This document shows positions 52,073-58,538 of a DNA stretch of 64,000 bases, in pieces. Source of the stretch: a virus; IMG/VR virus record IMGVR_UViG_3300033153_008183, positions 16,918 through 80,917 of that record; one strand, 5' to 3'. Under the pieces are notes generated by a model. It did not search any database, was not told the origin of the DNA, and worked only from the letters and a program-made list of their open reading frames with translations. The stretch's first letter is position 1, and every line of letters begins with the position of its first letter. Position numbers and translations under genes: made by a program.

Positions 52073-52317
52073 AAATTATTGATAAATCAATTGAAGGTAC
52101 CCTTATAAGAGTTACTGAAGAAGAGCTTTACTTATTAGAAAGAGCTTTAAATACTATGTTGGATGATGCTGAATATAAAGATCCTGATCTTTTATTGCAG
52201 TGTAAGTTTTTACTGACCACTTTGGGTGAAGGAGTTTATTATGGAAAAGCAAGTGAAGATAGACCTCGTAGAAGATATCGTGGAGACTATTCTCAAGGAC
52301 ATGGTTCAAAAACTTGA
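52069..52317 (+). CDS. Unknown protein, 82 residues
   Basis: ATGA overlap with the gene before it and CTGGAGGATGAAGA upstream. The N-terminal part (VTEEELYLLERALNTMLDDA) is helical. The tail RPRRRYRGDYSQGHGSKT is basic. Its last 77 bases overlap the next gene. Confidence 0.5.
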   Translation: MKIIDKSIEGTLIRVTEEELYLLERALNTMLDDAEYKDPDLLLQCKFLLTTLGEGVYYGKASEDRPRRRYRGDYSQGHGSKT

Positions 52318-52471
52318 AGAGAACAGAGTTCCGGAGGGCTGGGATGGTGTTGAGCTGCGGTGGTGGATTAAAGATCGAATTAGTACAGTAATAATGCCTT
52401 TACGTTCTCCCAAAGATAATAGAGCCAGACATAAAGATTACTATAATGATAGATTAATTGGAGGTTTTTAA
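52241..52471 (+). CDS. Unknown protein, 76 residues
   Basis: ATG 52241 follows GGTGAAGGAGTTTATT. VPEGWDGVELRWWIKDRIST is distinctive. Unknown role. Confidence 0.6.
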   Translation: MEKQVKIDLVEDIVETILKDMVQKLEENRVPEGWDGVELRWWIKDRISTVIMPLRSPKDNRARHKDYYNDRLIGGF

Positions 52472-52686
52472 TGGTAAAGATTTATATTGGAATTGAAGAT
52501 GGTGTTATTGGAGCAGTTTATTCTACTTGTAAAGCTGAGGTGGTGGTGGTTGTGGACTTTGATAAACATAATGACGATCCTCTGGCTATATCTGAATTCA
52601 AATCTCAGAAAGTATCTCATAAGCTTATTAAAGGTTTCAGAGATGAAGCTATTAAAGAGTATAAGAATTATGAATTAAACACTTGA
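52471..52686 (+). CDS. Small conserved-looking phage protein, 71 residues
   Basis: TTGGAGGTTTTTA precedes the ATG, which overlaps the stop before it. MVKIYIGIEDGVIGAVYSTC followed by VVVVVDFDKHNDD is a pattern frequent in small phage proteins of unknown role. Confidence 0.55.
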   Translation: MVKIYIGIEDGVIGAVYSTCKAEVVVVVDFDKHNDDPLAISEFKSQKVSHKLIKGFRDEAIKEYKNYELNT

Positions 52687-52710
52687 AGAGGTCAAATCTC
52701 TTCAGGTGTT
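52678..52710 (+). terminator. Stem-loop at the end of the 71-residue gene
   Basis: AACACTTGAAGAG and CTCTTCAGGTGTT pair over 13 bp (one G-U) with a 7-base loop. No U-tract follows, so termination is uncertain. Confidence 0.45.
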
Positions 52711-52728
52711 GTTGAGGGAGCTGTTCGT

Positions 52729-52854
52729 ATGAACTTAGCTTACCTCAAAACTTTCGTGCTGGTAGTACGGGTACTCGCACATCACACGAGTAAAGTTTAT
52801 TACAATGCAGGAGCCCGTACCTCACTTTTTATAGGAGAGTCTAATGCACAGTAA
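52729..52854 (+). CDS. Possible 41-residue protein over a structured RNA
   Basis: GAGGGAGCTGTTCGT precedes ATG 52729 and the frame (MNLAYLKTFVLVVRVLAHHT) overlaps the next start. The same bases also form paired stems (GTACGGG/CCCGTAC and TACTCG/CGAGTA), so they may be untranslated leader instead. Confidence 0.3.
   Translation: MNLAYLKTFVLVVRVLAHHTSKVYYNAGARTSLFIGESNAQ
52765..52820 (+). ncRNA. Nested stems before the 67-residue gene
   Basis: GTACGGG (52765-52771) pairs with CCCGTAC (52814-52820), and TACTCG pairs with CGAGTA inside. It may be a leader structure controlling the gene at 52844. Confidence 0.35.
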
Positions 52855-53047
52855 AAAACGAATAGAAAAAGCTCTTGAAATAATTATTGAATGTGGTCAA
52901 ATTGATGGTGCTCATCATAAAACGTGGGTAATTGATCAAATAGTAAGACTACTCACAGATGATGAATATGATGCGTGGATTAAGAATTACTGCAAAGGTG
53001 AAGATGGTCTTGATACTTACTCCTGGGATGTAGGAATTGTTCCATGA
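52844..53047 (+). CDS. Conserved-looking small phage protein, 67 residues
   Basis: ATAGGAGAGTCTA precedes the ATG. GQIDGAHHKTWVIDQIVRLL and GEDGLDTYSWDVGIVP match a small phage protein type I have seen often without known function. Confidence 0.65.
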   Translation: MHSKKRIEKALEIIIECGQIDGAHHKTWVIDQIVRLLTDDEYDAWIKNYCKGEDGLDTYSWDVGIVP

Positions 53048-53304
53048 CTAAAAGGCTTACAGTCTTATGGGGCCCTTCCCTGGCTGAATTAAATGAAGGA
53101 AAAGATTATATCTACCTCAAAAAAGCAAAAGCTCATATTGAGAGATTGAAAAAATCAACAGAGCCTAATCATCAGGCTTATAGATTAGTAAGAACAGAAG
53201 GTACTGGGGATTTTGCCCCTTCAAAGGAAATGATATATGCAGAATCAGAATCTGAACGTAGGCTTGAAAAAAGACTTTTTAATAGAAGTATTAACAAAGC
53301 ATAA
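53044..53304 (+). CDS. Unknown protein, 86 residues
   Basis: ATGA overlap. LTVLWGPSLAELNEGKDYIY, then a basic helix and charged tail. Unknown. Confidence 0.5.
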   Translation: MTKRLTVLWGPSLAELNEGKDYIYLKKAKAHIERLKKSTEPNHQAYRLVRTEGTGDFAPSKEMIYAESESERRLEKRLFNRSINKA

Positions 53305-53464
53305 CATACCTTTTGTCACAGGTAAAAAAGACATTCATATCCCTATGATAAGCAGAATACTGTTTATAAATCTTGAGGATGATACAGTTTCAACAGATTC
53401 TAATACTTGGTTTTTGATAGCTGCTGAAATAGGAATCTCAGTATTAGCTAAAGGAGTTACATGA
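53237..53464 (+). CDS. Unknown protein, 75 residues
   Basis: AAAGGAAATGATAT precedes the ATG; it overlaps the gene before by 68 bases and the next by 4. HNIPFVTGKKDIHIPMISRI suggests a small alpha/beta protein. Confidence 0.5.
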   Translation: MQNQNLNVGLKKDFLIEVLTKHNIPFVTGKKDIHIPMISRILFINLEDDTVSTDSNTWFLIAAEIGISVLAKGVT

Positions 53465-53952
53465 TGCCTGCAACTGTAGAGCAATGGAATCCTCTGATCA
53501 GAAGTAAAGCTTCAAAAGTGTATAGAAGCTTTCAAGGGACAGTAGAGTATGAAGATTGTTTGCAGCAGGGTTACGAGATATTCTGTGAAGCGCTTCACTC
53601 TTTTGATCCAGACAGAGGAACTTCCTTTGGTACATGGTTGTACTGGCAGTTAAAGCGATTACAGAAAGAAATAGCTGGATCACAATTGATACCAGGAAGT
53701 AATGAAGCTCTTGAATATCTTATAAATCCTGCTGAACTATGGGAATCTGCTGTATACTTATCAAAGGATGCACGGTTTCTATTGAAGTTGTTACTGGAAA
53801 GACAACTACACAGGCAGACTTCAGGCCCCGGAAGAATACTTCCTGGAGAGAAAACAGTAAGGAATTATATGAAAACTCATTATGGATGGTCTAAAAGTCA
53901 TTCAATTACTGTTTGGGATGAATTAAAATGCTGGTTTCAAGCTTTAAAATAA
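53461..53952 (+). CDS. Sigma factor-like protein, 163 residues
   Basis: Residues of about 27-75 (VEYEDCLQQGYEIFCEALHS, FDPDRGTSFGTWLYWQLKRL) follow the sigma70 region 2 pattern: an acidic core-binding helix, then D--RG--F-TW-YW-. The C-terminal half may contain a helix-turn-helix (RILPGEKTVRNYMKTHYGWS). It may redirect host RNA polymerase to later genes. Its AAGGAG ribosome site is good. Confidence 0.6.
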   Translation: MMPATVEQWNPLIRSKASKVYRSFQGTVEYEDCLQQGYEIFCEALHSFDPDRGTSFGTWLYWQLKRLQKEIAGSQLIPGSNEALEYLINPAELWESAVYLSKDARFLLKLLLERQLHRQTSGPGRILPGEKTVRNYMKTHYGWSKSHSITVWDELKCWFQALK

Positions 53953-53966
53953 TGTATTGTCAAAGA

Positions 53967-54034
53967 TGGGTGATAGCACACGGAGTGCAGGCTTCAATCC
54001 GAAGCAAGGCAGGGGTTCATCTCCCCTTCATCCA
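53967..54034 (+). tRNA. tRNA-like cloverleaf (anticodon unclear)
   Basis: TGGGTGA pairs with TCATCCA (7 bp, one G-U). GCAC-ACGGA-GTGC gives a D-arm with GG, GCTTC-AATCC-GAAGC a middle arm, and AGGGG-TTCATCT-CCCCT a T-arm. At 68 bases it is short, the middle loop has 5 instead of 7 bases, and position 58 is not A. It may be a degenerate tRNA or a mimic. Confidence 0.4.
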
Positions 54035-54085
54035 ATACCGGAAAGTACACAGTAGTGGAAAAATCTGGTAAGTAGTATGAACGAA

Positions 54086-54131
54086 TGAGAGGGGAATCAT
54101 CTGTAAACCTTGATCTTCCCCTCTCAACTTT
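54086..54131 (+). terminator. Rho-independent terminator
   Basis: TGAGAGGGGAA and TTCCCCTCTCA form an 11-bp stem with a 19-base loop, followed by ACTTTTT. It ends the transcript of the sigma-like gene and the tRNA-like element. Confidence 0.8.
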
Positions 54132-54227
54132 TTAAACAAATAAACAATATTCAACAGTTAAATTGCTGGACAAAGTAGTGAAAGGTGTGTACATTTAATT
54201 ATCAAGTCTAACCAGCTTGTGTACATA

Positions 54228-54332
54228 CGATTACTTAGCCAACAGATAAAGAGCTGTTGAGCACTTTTAAACTGAATACTAAGTAATCGGTTCAGTAAGG
54301 GTTGGTCCCCTGGAAGTGTTCAGCAGCTCTTT
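54228..54332 (+). ncRNA. Interleaved-stem (pseudoknot-type) RNA element
   Basis: Stem A is CGATTACTTAG (54228-54238) with CTAAGTAATCG (54279-54289), 11 perfect pairs. Stem B is AAAGAGCTGTTGAGCACTT (54248-54266) with AAGTGTTCAGCAGCTCTTT (54314-54332), 19 pairs of which two are G-U. The order A-B-A'-B' forms an H-type pseudoknot or two competing folds. It follows a terminator and precedes the primase. Confidence 0.6.
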
Positions 54333-54582
54333 CTTAACTGGAGAGAGCTCACAAACATTCTTACACTGAACTGCTTTCTATAATGTTGTCGGGTGATAAC
54401 TGTAACTGGCAGGACAAGGAAGTATTCAGCTACTGTGAGGGGTATTTAAAGCAACAGGTTGAAAATGGAAGAATCCTGATACCAAAATGAGATCCATCAC
54501 CCAATGGCTCCGCAAGGAATTATTTAAGGTGTATCTCTCTTACTTAGGAGAAGTGCACCCAAATTCACCACAAGGAATTATT

Positions 54583-55470
54583 ATGAAATGGGATACAGTA
54601 CGTTTCTGTCAAGATTATCGCATTAGATATACTGTTAGCAGACGCTGGCACCAGACCGACTGTCCATGGTGCGGAAATAATTCATTGAAGGCCGGTTTCA
54701 GTCTTGGAGGTGGTACTTTCAGCTGTTTTGTCTGTTCTTCTCACCCAGTCTCACAAACTGTAGCAAGAATGTTACTCTGTTCTGAAGCAGAAGCTATTGA
54801 AATTATACAAAATTACCAGGGAAGTTACTCTACTGCTAATATACTCACAGATGAGCAAGTTTCAGCGTCTATTGTGGATCTTCCTGGACGTAAGAAAATG
54901 CGTAAAAAACATAGACTATATCTGGAAGGGCGTGGATTTGATCCTGATGAGCTTACAAAGGAATGGAGCTTACGTTTCACCGGACCAGCTGCTGAGTATG
55001 GTTGGGAGTGGAGAATTATATTTCCTATCTTTCATAAGAATGAACTGGTGTCGTATCAAGGTAGAGATGTCACAAACAATGAAGGTGTGATTAGATATCG
55101 GGGTGCTCGTATTGAAGATAGTAAAATTCACTATAAGAAGCTATTGTACGGCATTGAGAAATGTAGAAACAATACAGTCGTTGTAGTTGAAGGCATTTTT
55201 GACATGTTCAATTTTGGGCCGGGAGCAGTGACTGCCTTCGGTACAAGTCTAACTCTATCCCAGGTCAGATTATTAGCTGAATTAGAAAGGGTGGTCTTCC
55301 TTTTTGATCCTGATGATCCTCTGGCATGGAAGAAAGCAAAGAAATATGTTCTGGAGTTAAGAACATTAGGTGTAAAAGCAGAAAGAATAAGGTATGATGG
55401 TGGAGATCCTGGTAGTTTATCCAGAGATGAAGTTCGTTATTTACGTAAATACATAGGTTTTGGAGGATAA
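54583..55470 (+). CDS. DNA primase with zinc finger and TOPRIM domain
   Basis: I choose ATG 54583 (MKWDTVRFCQDYRIR) because AAGGAATTATT precedes it; an ATG at 54487 would add 32 residues. The 295-residue protein has a zinc finger with CPWCG at 27-31 and CFVC at 48-51. TOPRIM follows with VVVVEGIFDMFNF (about 199-211) and FLFDPDDPLAW (about 239). It would make primers for the DnaB-type helicase encoded downstream. Confidence 0.85.
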   Translation: MKWDTVRFCQDYRIRYTVSRRWHQTDCPWCGNNSLKAGFSLGGGTFSCFVCSSHPVSQTVARMLLCSEAEAIEIIQNYQGSYSTANILTDEQVSASIVDLPGRKKMRKKHRLYLEGRGFDPDELTKEWSLRFTGPAAEYGWEWRIIFPIFHKNELVSYQGRDVTNNEGVIRYRGARIEDSKIHYKKLLYGIEKCRNNTVVVVEGIFDMFNFGPGAVTAFGTSLTLSQVRLLAELERVVFLFDPDDPLAWKKAKKYVLELRTLGVKAERIRYDGGDPGSLSRDEVRYLRKYIGFGG

Positions 55471-55471
55471 T

Positions 55472-55612
55472 ATGCAAATTATATGTGCTAATTGTGCTTA
55501 TCTTGAAAAATGTGCTTTACCTAAAGATAAGGTTTGTCCCGCTTTTATTTTTAAAAGAAGAGTAGATGACAAACCTGTTATTGTAAGAACAAATAGAGTT
55601 AGAAAGGATTAA
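55472..55612 (+). CDS. Small cysteine-rich protein, 46 residues
   Basis: MQIICANCAYLEKCALPKDK begins 2 bases after the primase stop with a GGAGG site. Cysteines at 5, 8, 14 and 22 suggest a zinc ribbon. Unknown. Confidence 0.6.
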   Translation: MQIICANCAYLEKCALPKDKVCPAFIFKRRVDDKPVIVRTNRVRKD

Positions 55613-55640
55613 TAATCCAGTAGGGGATTTTTAAATTGGA

Positions 55641-55663
55641 GCAATAGGCATTGCTTTTATTTT
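55641..55663 (+). terminator. Terminator after the primase operon
   Basis: GCAAT-AGGC-ATTGC, then TTTTATTTT. The stem is short (5 bp). Confidence 0.5.
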
Positions 55664-55679
55664 GATAATGGTAAACAGA

Positions 55680-55746
55680 GTGTAAAAGATTCGCTGTTGC
55701 CATCTTTGCACTTGCACTCAGGGGGCCTGCTACCCCTGTTTTATTT
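55680..55746 (+). promoter_or_regulatory. Two-hairpin leader of the secreted protein gene
   Basis: A first hairpin pairs GTGTAAAAGAT with ATCTTTGCAC (one bulge). A second pairs CAGGGG with CCCCTG and is followed by TTTTATTT. The second is a terminator 6 bases before the AAAAGGAGC ribosome site, so transcription must read through it or be attenuated. Confidence 0.5.
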
Positions 55747-55763
55747 ATAAAAAGGAGCTAATG

Positions 55764-56225
55764 ATGAAAAAGAAAATTTTAATTATTTTATTCACTTGTA
55801 TTTTAATAGGAATTTTAACAGCTGAAGGTTTAGATAAATGGGGAACTACTATACATAATCAAGTGCCAAATGCTTATGCTGTAATTAAAGAAGCTGCTAT
55901 TGCTAAATGGGAAGGTAATCACACAATGATTTTATTTGAAATAAATCAGCAATCAAAAGCAGCAATAGCTTCTGTGAACACAATAATTGCATTTATTAAA
56001 ACAACTTCTGGTAATACTACAGCTGTAATAGGGTCTAAAGAATTCAATATTTTTAAAGCTGCTGTAGATAAATGGTCTTTTCCAGGTAAATCACATCAGA
56101 ACATGTTAATTCTGGATGATTGGATGTATGGTGGAGATATTTTTCCTGTGTATGCAATGTATGTGAATTGGACAATGGTAGAGTTTGAGTATGTGAATCA
56201 AACAAAAGCTTTAAATAGTTATTGA
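55764..56225 (+). CDS. Secreted orphan protein (cargo gene candidate)
   Basis: ATG 55764, or the adjacent ATG 55761, follows AAAAAGGAGC. The protein has about 153 residues and starts with a signal peptide (MKKKILIILFTCILIGILTA). The mature part (DKWGTTIHNQVPNAYAVIKE, KEFNIFKAAVDKWSFPGKSH) has no cysteine or known motif. Terminators lie on both sides, so it is a self-contained unit between replication genes. Confidence 0.6.
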   Translation: MKKKILIILFTCILIGILTAEGLDKWGTTIHNQVPNAYAVIKEAAIAKWEGNHTMILFEINQQSKAAIASVNTIIAFIKTTSGNTTAVIGSKEFNIFKAAVDKWSFPGKSHQNMLILDDWMYGGDIFPVYAMYVNWTMVEFEYVNQTKALNSY

Positions 56226-56300
56226 TTTATTTAATACTTGATGTTTCAACTCGTCTGTGTTATATTTGAAGAATAAGCAAAATAAGCTTATACCATAGAG

Positions 56301-56322
56301 TACCTTTACCGAACCAAAGGTA
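56301..56322 (+). ncRNA. Hairpin with loop ACCGAACC
   Basis: TACCTTT and AAAGGTA form a 7-bp stem. Its loop CCGAACC is complementary to GGTTCGG inside each of the two downstream repeats. Confidence 0.5.
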
Positions 56323-56324
56323 TT

Positions 56325-56448
56325 AGAAAAATAAGAGCGTTGTGTTAAGTGGGGGGTGTAAAAACCCGGTTCGGCCCACTTAACAGAGAAAAATAAGAGC
56401 GTTGTGTTAAGTGGGGGGTGTAAAAACCCGGTTCGGCCCACTTAACAG
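56325..56448 (+). repeat. Tandem 62-bp hairpin repeat, two copies
   Basis: Units 56325-56386 and 56387-56448 are identical over 62 bases. Each folds TGTTAAGTGGG with CCCACTTAACA (11 bp) around GTGTAAAAACCCGGTTCGG. Confidence 0.85.
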
Positions 56449-56459
56449 AACGCTTTTTT
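56398..56459 (+). terminator. Extended terminator at the second repeat
   Basis: AGCGTT-G-TGTTAAGTGGG pairs with CCCACTTAACA-G-AACGCT and is followed by TTTTTT. It gives a 17-bp stem with one G-G mismatch. Confidence 0.8.
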
Positions 56460-56475
56460 ATGTCCTGGGGGCAAT

Positions 56476-56748
56476 ATGAGTAGAGAAGATGTTATAATTT
56501 CACAGAGAGTTCAACCATTTGTGTCTATTGATCATAAGGTTCTTGAAGAATGCCGGAAAAGAGGTCCAGCTACTCCAAACATGCTTCTTACTTATTTTGT
56601 CCTGCAGGAGATGGATTCTAAAAATGAATGGTTTGATGATGTAACTGCAGAACTTAAGCTGGCTGAACTATCAGGTTTAGATCACCCTACTGTATCAAAG
56701 ATACTTAATGAGTTTGACTTAATGGGGGTCTTCAATGAAGAAGGTTAA
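56476..56748 (+). CDS. Small winged-helix protein, 90 residues
   Basis: Residues of about 55-85 (LKLAELSGLDHPTVSKILNE followed by FDLMGVF) form a helix-turn-helix with wing, as in MarR/replication initiator domains. CTGGGGGCAAT precedes the ATG. It overlaps the next, larger protein by 14 bases, and the two probably act together in origin recognition or regulation. Confidence 0.65.
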   Translation: MSREDVIISQRVQPFVSIDHKVLEECRKRGPATPNMLLTYFVLQEMDSKNEWFDDVTAELKLAELSGLDHPTVSKILNEFDLMGVFNEEG

Positions 56749-58273
56749 AAGAGATCCAAAGAAACAACCTTTTGCCTGGCAGGAAAAACACATTTTAAGA
56801 TTGATACAAAAAACATTCGAAGGAACTGAGTTATCCCGGTATTTATTATTGTATCAGACACTCACACACCTCTACAGCGACTTTAATGGTACCCCTATCA
56901 AATACTTCACAAAAGTTATTCACACGTACTCAGGGCTCTCCATGAGATTTATCCCTGAAGGCATTAGAACATTTCAGGAATTCGGAATTGTAAAGATAAC
57001 CGGATTAAAAGAAGACCATACTTTTATCACTAAAGTATTAACATTTACCCCTGAGAATATACCGGAAAGTACAGAATCATTTCTTAATGCCGAAACCAAC
57101 AATTGTAACAAATCAACAATTGTTAAAAAGGCTGCACTTATAGAACATAGTCTAAGAAAAGAATCAGTAGATTCTTTACCATCTTCTTCGAAGAACGGGA
57201 AAAAACCAAAAAGAAAAGTTTCTTCCTCGGTAAGAATGGATAAAGCTCCCGATGATATAGCTACAAACTTTCTGACCGGCTCTTCGAGAAAATCTCAGCT
57301 TTTTGATAAAGTAGTATCTGTTGCGAAAGAAGTTAATGCTCAATGTAAACATCCCGCTTTTTCAATTCCACAATCCCCGGATACTAAATATTTGAAGACC
57401 CTAGCAAAACAAATTAAATTATTGCAGGCCGGAAAATTTATTTCCAACCATACCTGGATGCCATTTTTTGATAGGGAAAAGTTTCCCGGTGATGATTTAA
57501 AGGGAGCTTCTGATGAAGAAGTTTGGGAAATGATTGAATTTTCTATAACAAAATATATTCGGGTTAGAGAGAATGGTAAATATTTATTTTATGGAAATCG
57601 AAATGCAATAATAAACATATCTGAGTTTATGTATATTTCTTATCAGGCTTTGAGACCTCCTGAACCTGGAGTAAGAACTCCGGATGGTTACAGTTGGTTT
57701 TGGCAGTATCTTCTACCATTGAGAAAATCTTCTCAATCTACAATAGAATTTGATGCCAGGATTAAAGAACTTTATAAAAAATCAAGTACCGTATTAGGAA
57801 AAGAAATCTATAATGATTATGAGACTCTAGCACTTTCTGAGAAAATTAGATTTTGTAAAAGTCTTATTGCTATGGGAAAATATTACCAGAGTAACCAGAA
57901 AGTACTTCTTAAAAATAATGCAGAAGCTGTTCTGGTAATTCCTAATTTGAAAAAGTTATTTAAGTTTTATGCGAAGTGGATTAAACGGTCTGGCTTTAAA
58001 CATGTCCCCGGGGTATATCCGGGAGAAGATGGACGCTGGATTGATTTTGTTAATTGGTTGAAGAAAGATTATGGAGTGGATCTTGAAGCTATCCATAAAT
58101 CTAAACCAAAGAAAAAGAAAGAAACATATGTGGAGCCGGAAATGTCTGAAGAAGAAGCTTATGAAAGATCGATACTCGGAGTTCTTTACGATGTTTTAGA
58201 TCCGGATGAAAGATTACATAAACTTAAGTTGTGGTTTAGAGCACAACACCAGGAAAAAATGGAGAGTATTTAA
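56735..58273 (+). CDS. Replication initiator-like protein, 512 residues
   Basis: The N-terminal ~130 residues (LLLYQTLTHLYSDFNGTPIK, IRTFQEFGIVKITGLKEDHT) look like a second winged helix, as in phage replication proteins. A Ser/Lys-rich linker (about 150-185) follows, then helical domains (about 190-480). The acidic end resembles DnaD-type or helicase-loader partners. Function is inferred from domain style and from primase and helicase neighbours. Confidence 0.55.
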   Translation: MKKVKRDPKKQPFAWQEKHILRLIQKTFEGTELSRYLLLYQTLTHLYSDFNGTPIKYFTKVIHTYSGLSMRFIPEGIRTFQEFGIVKITGLKEDHTFITKVLTFTPENIPESTESFLNAETNNCNKSTIVKKAALIEHSLRKESVDSLPSSSKNGKKPKRKVSSSVRMDKAPDDIATNFLTGSSRKSQLFDKVVSVAKEVNAQCKHPAFSIPQSPDTKYLKTLAKQIKLLQAGKFISNHTWMPFFDREKFPGDDLKGASDEEVWEMIEFSITKYIRVRENGKYLFYGNRNAIINISEFMYISYQALRPPEPGVRTPDGYSWFWQYLLPLRKSSQSTIEFDARIKELYKKSSTVLGKEIYNDYETLALSEKIRFCKSLIAMGKYYQSNQKVLLKNNAEAVLVIPNLKKLFKFYAKWIKRSGFKHVPGVYPGEDGRWIDFVNWLKKDYGVDLEAIHKSKPKKKKETYVEPEMSEEEAYERSILGVLYDVLDPDERLHKLKLWFRAQHQEKMESI

Positions 58274-58431
58274 TGGGTAAATTATCAGAAGAAGTAAAAG
58301 CAGCAAGAGCTAAAGAAAGAGCTGAGAAAAGAGCAGCTAAACAGAAAAGAGAAAGAAAAATTAAGTCTACTATTAAAGTTCAAAAATTAAAAAGAAAATT
58401 AAGATTAAGATTAAGAAGAAGGAAAAAATAG
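58273..58431 (+). CDS. Very basic small protein, 52 residues
   Basis: MGKLSEEVKAARAKERAEKR... begins in a TAATG overlap and ends with LRLRLRRRKK. It is a helix rich in Lys/Arg and may bind nucleic acid. Confidence 0.5.
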   Translation: MGKLSEEVKAARAKERAEKRAAKQKRERKIKSTIKVQKLKRKLRLRLRRRKK

Positions 58432-58538
58432 TGTTTAATATAATTGGTATTACACTCACAGTGGTTGTTGTTATTTTAAGTTTAATTTCAAATGAAGAAC
58501 ATTACAAAAAGGAAAAAAAAGAAAAACATGAGAGTTGA
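58431..58538 (+). CDS. Tiny membrane protein, 35 residues
   Basis: GTG 58431 overlaps the TAG of the previous gene. MFNIIGITLTVVVVILSLIS is a single membrane helix, followed by a charged tail. Its end overlaps the helicase start. Confidence 0.45.
   Translation: MFNIIGITLTVVVVILSLISNEEHYKKEKKEKHES

Larger units (their letters stand above)
53953..54582. other. Structured non-coding stretch before the primase
   Basis: About 630 bases, if the primase starts at 54583. It contains the tRNA-like cloverleaf, a terminator and an interleaved-stem element. No convincing protein gene is seen. Confidence 0.55.

Noticed and set aside
56211-56441. 76-residue minus-strand frame over the tandem repeat
   Set aside because: It arises from the repeated hairpin unit and has no ribosome site.
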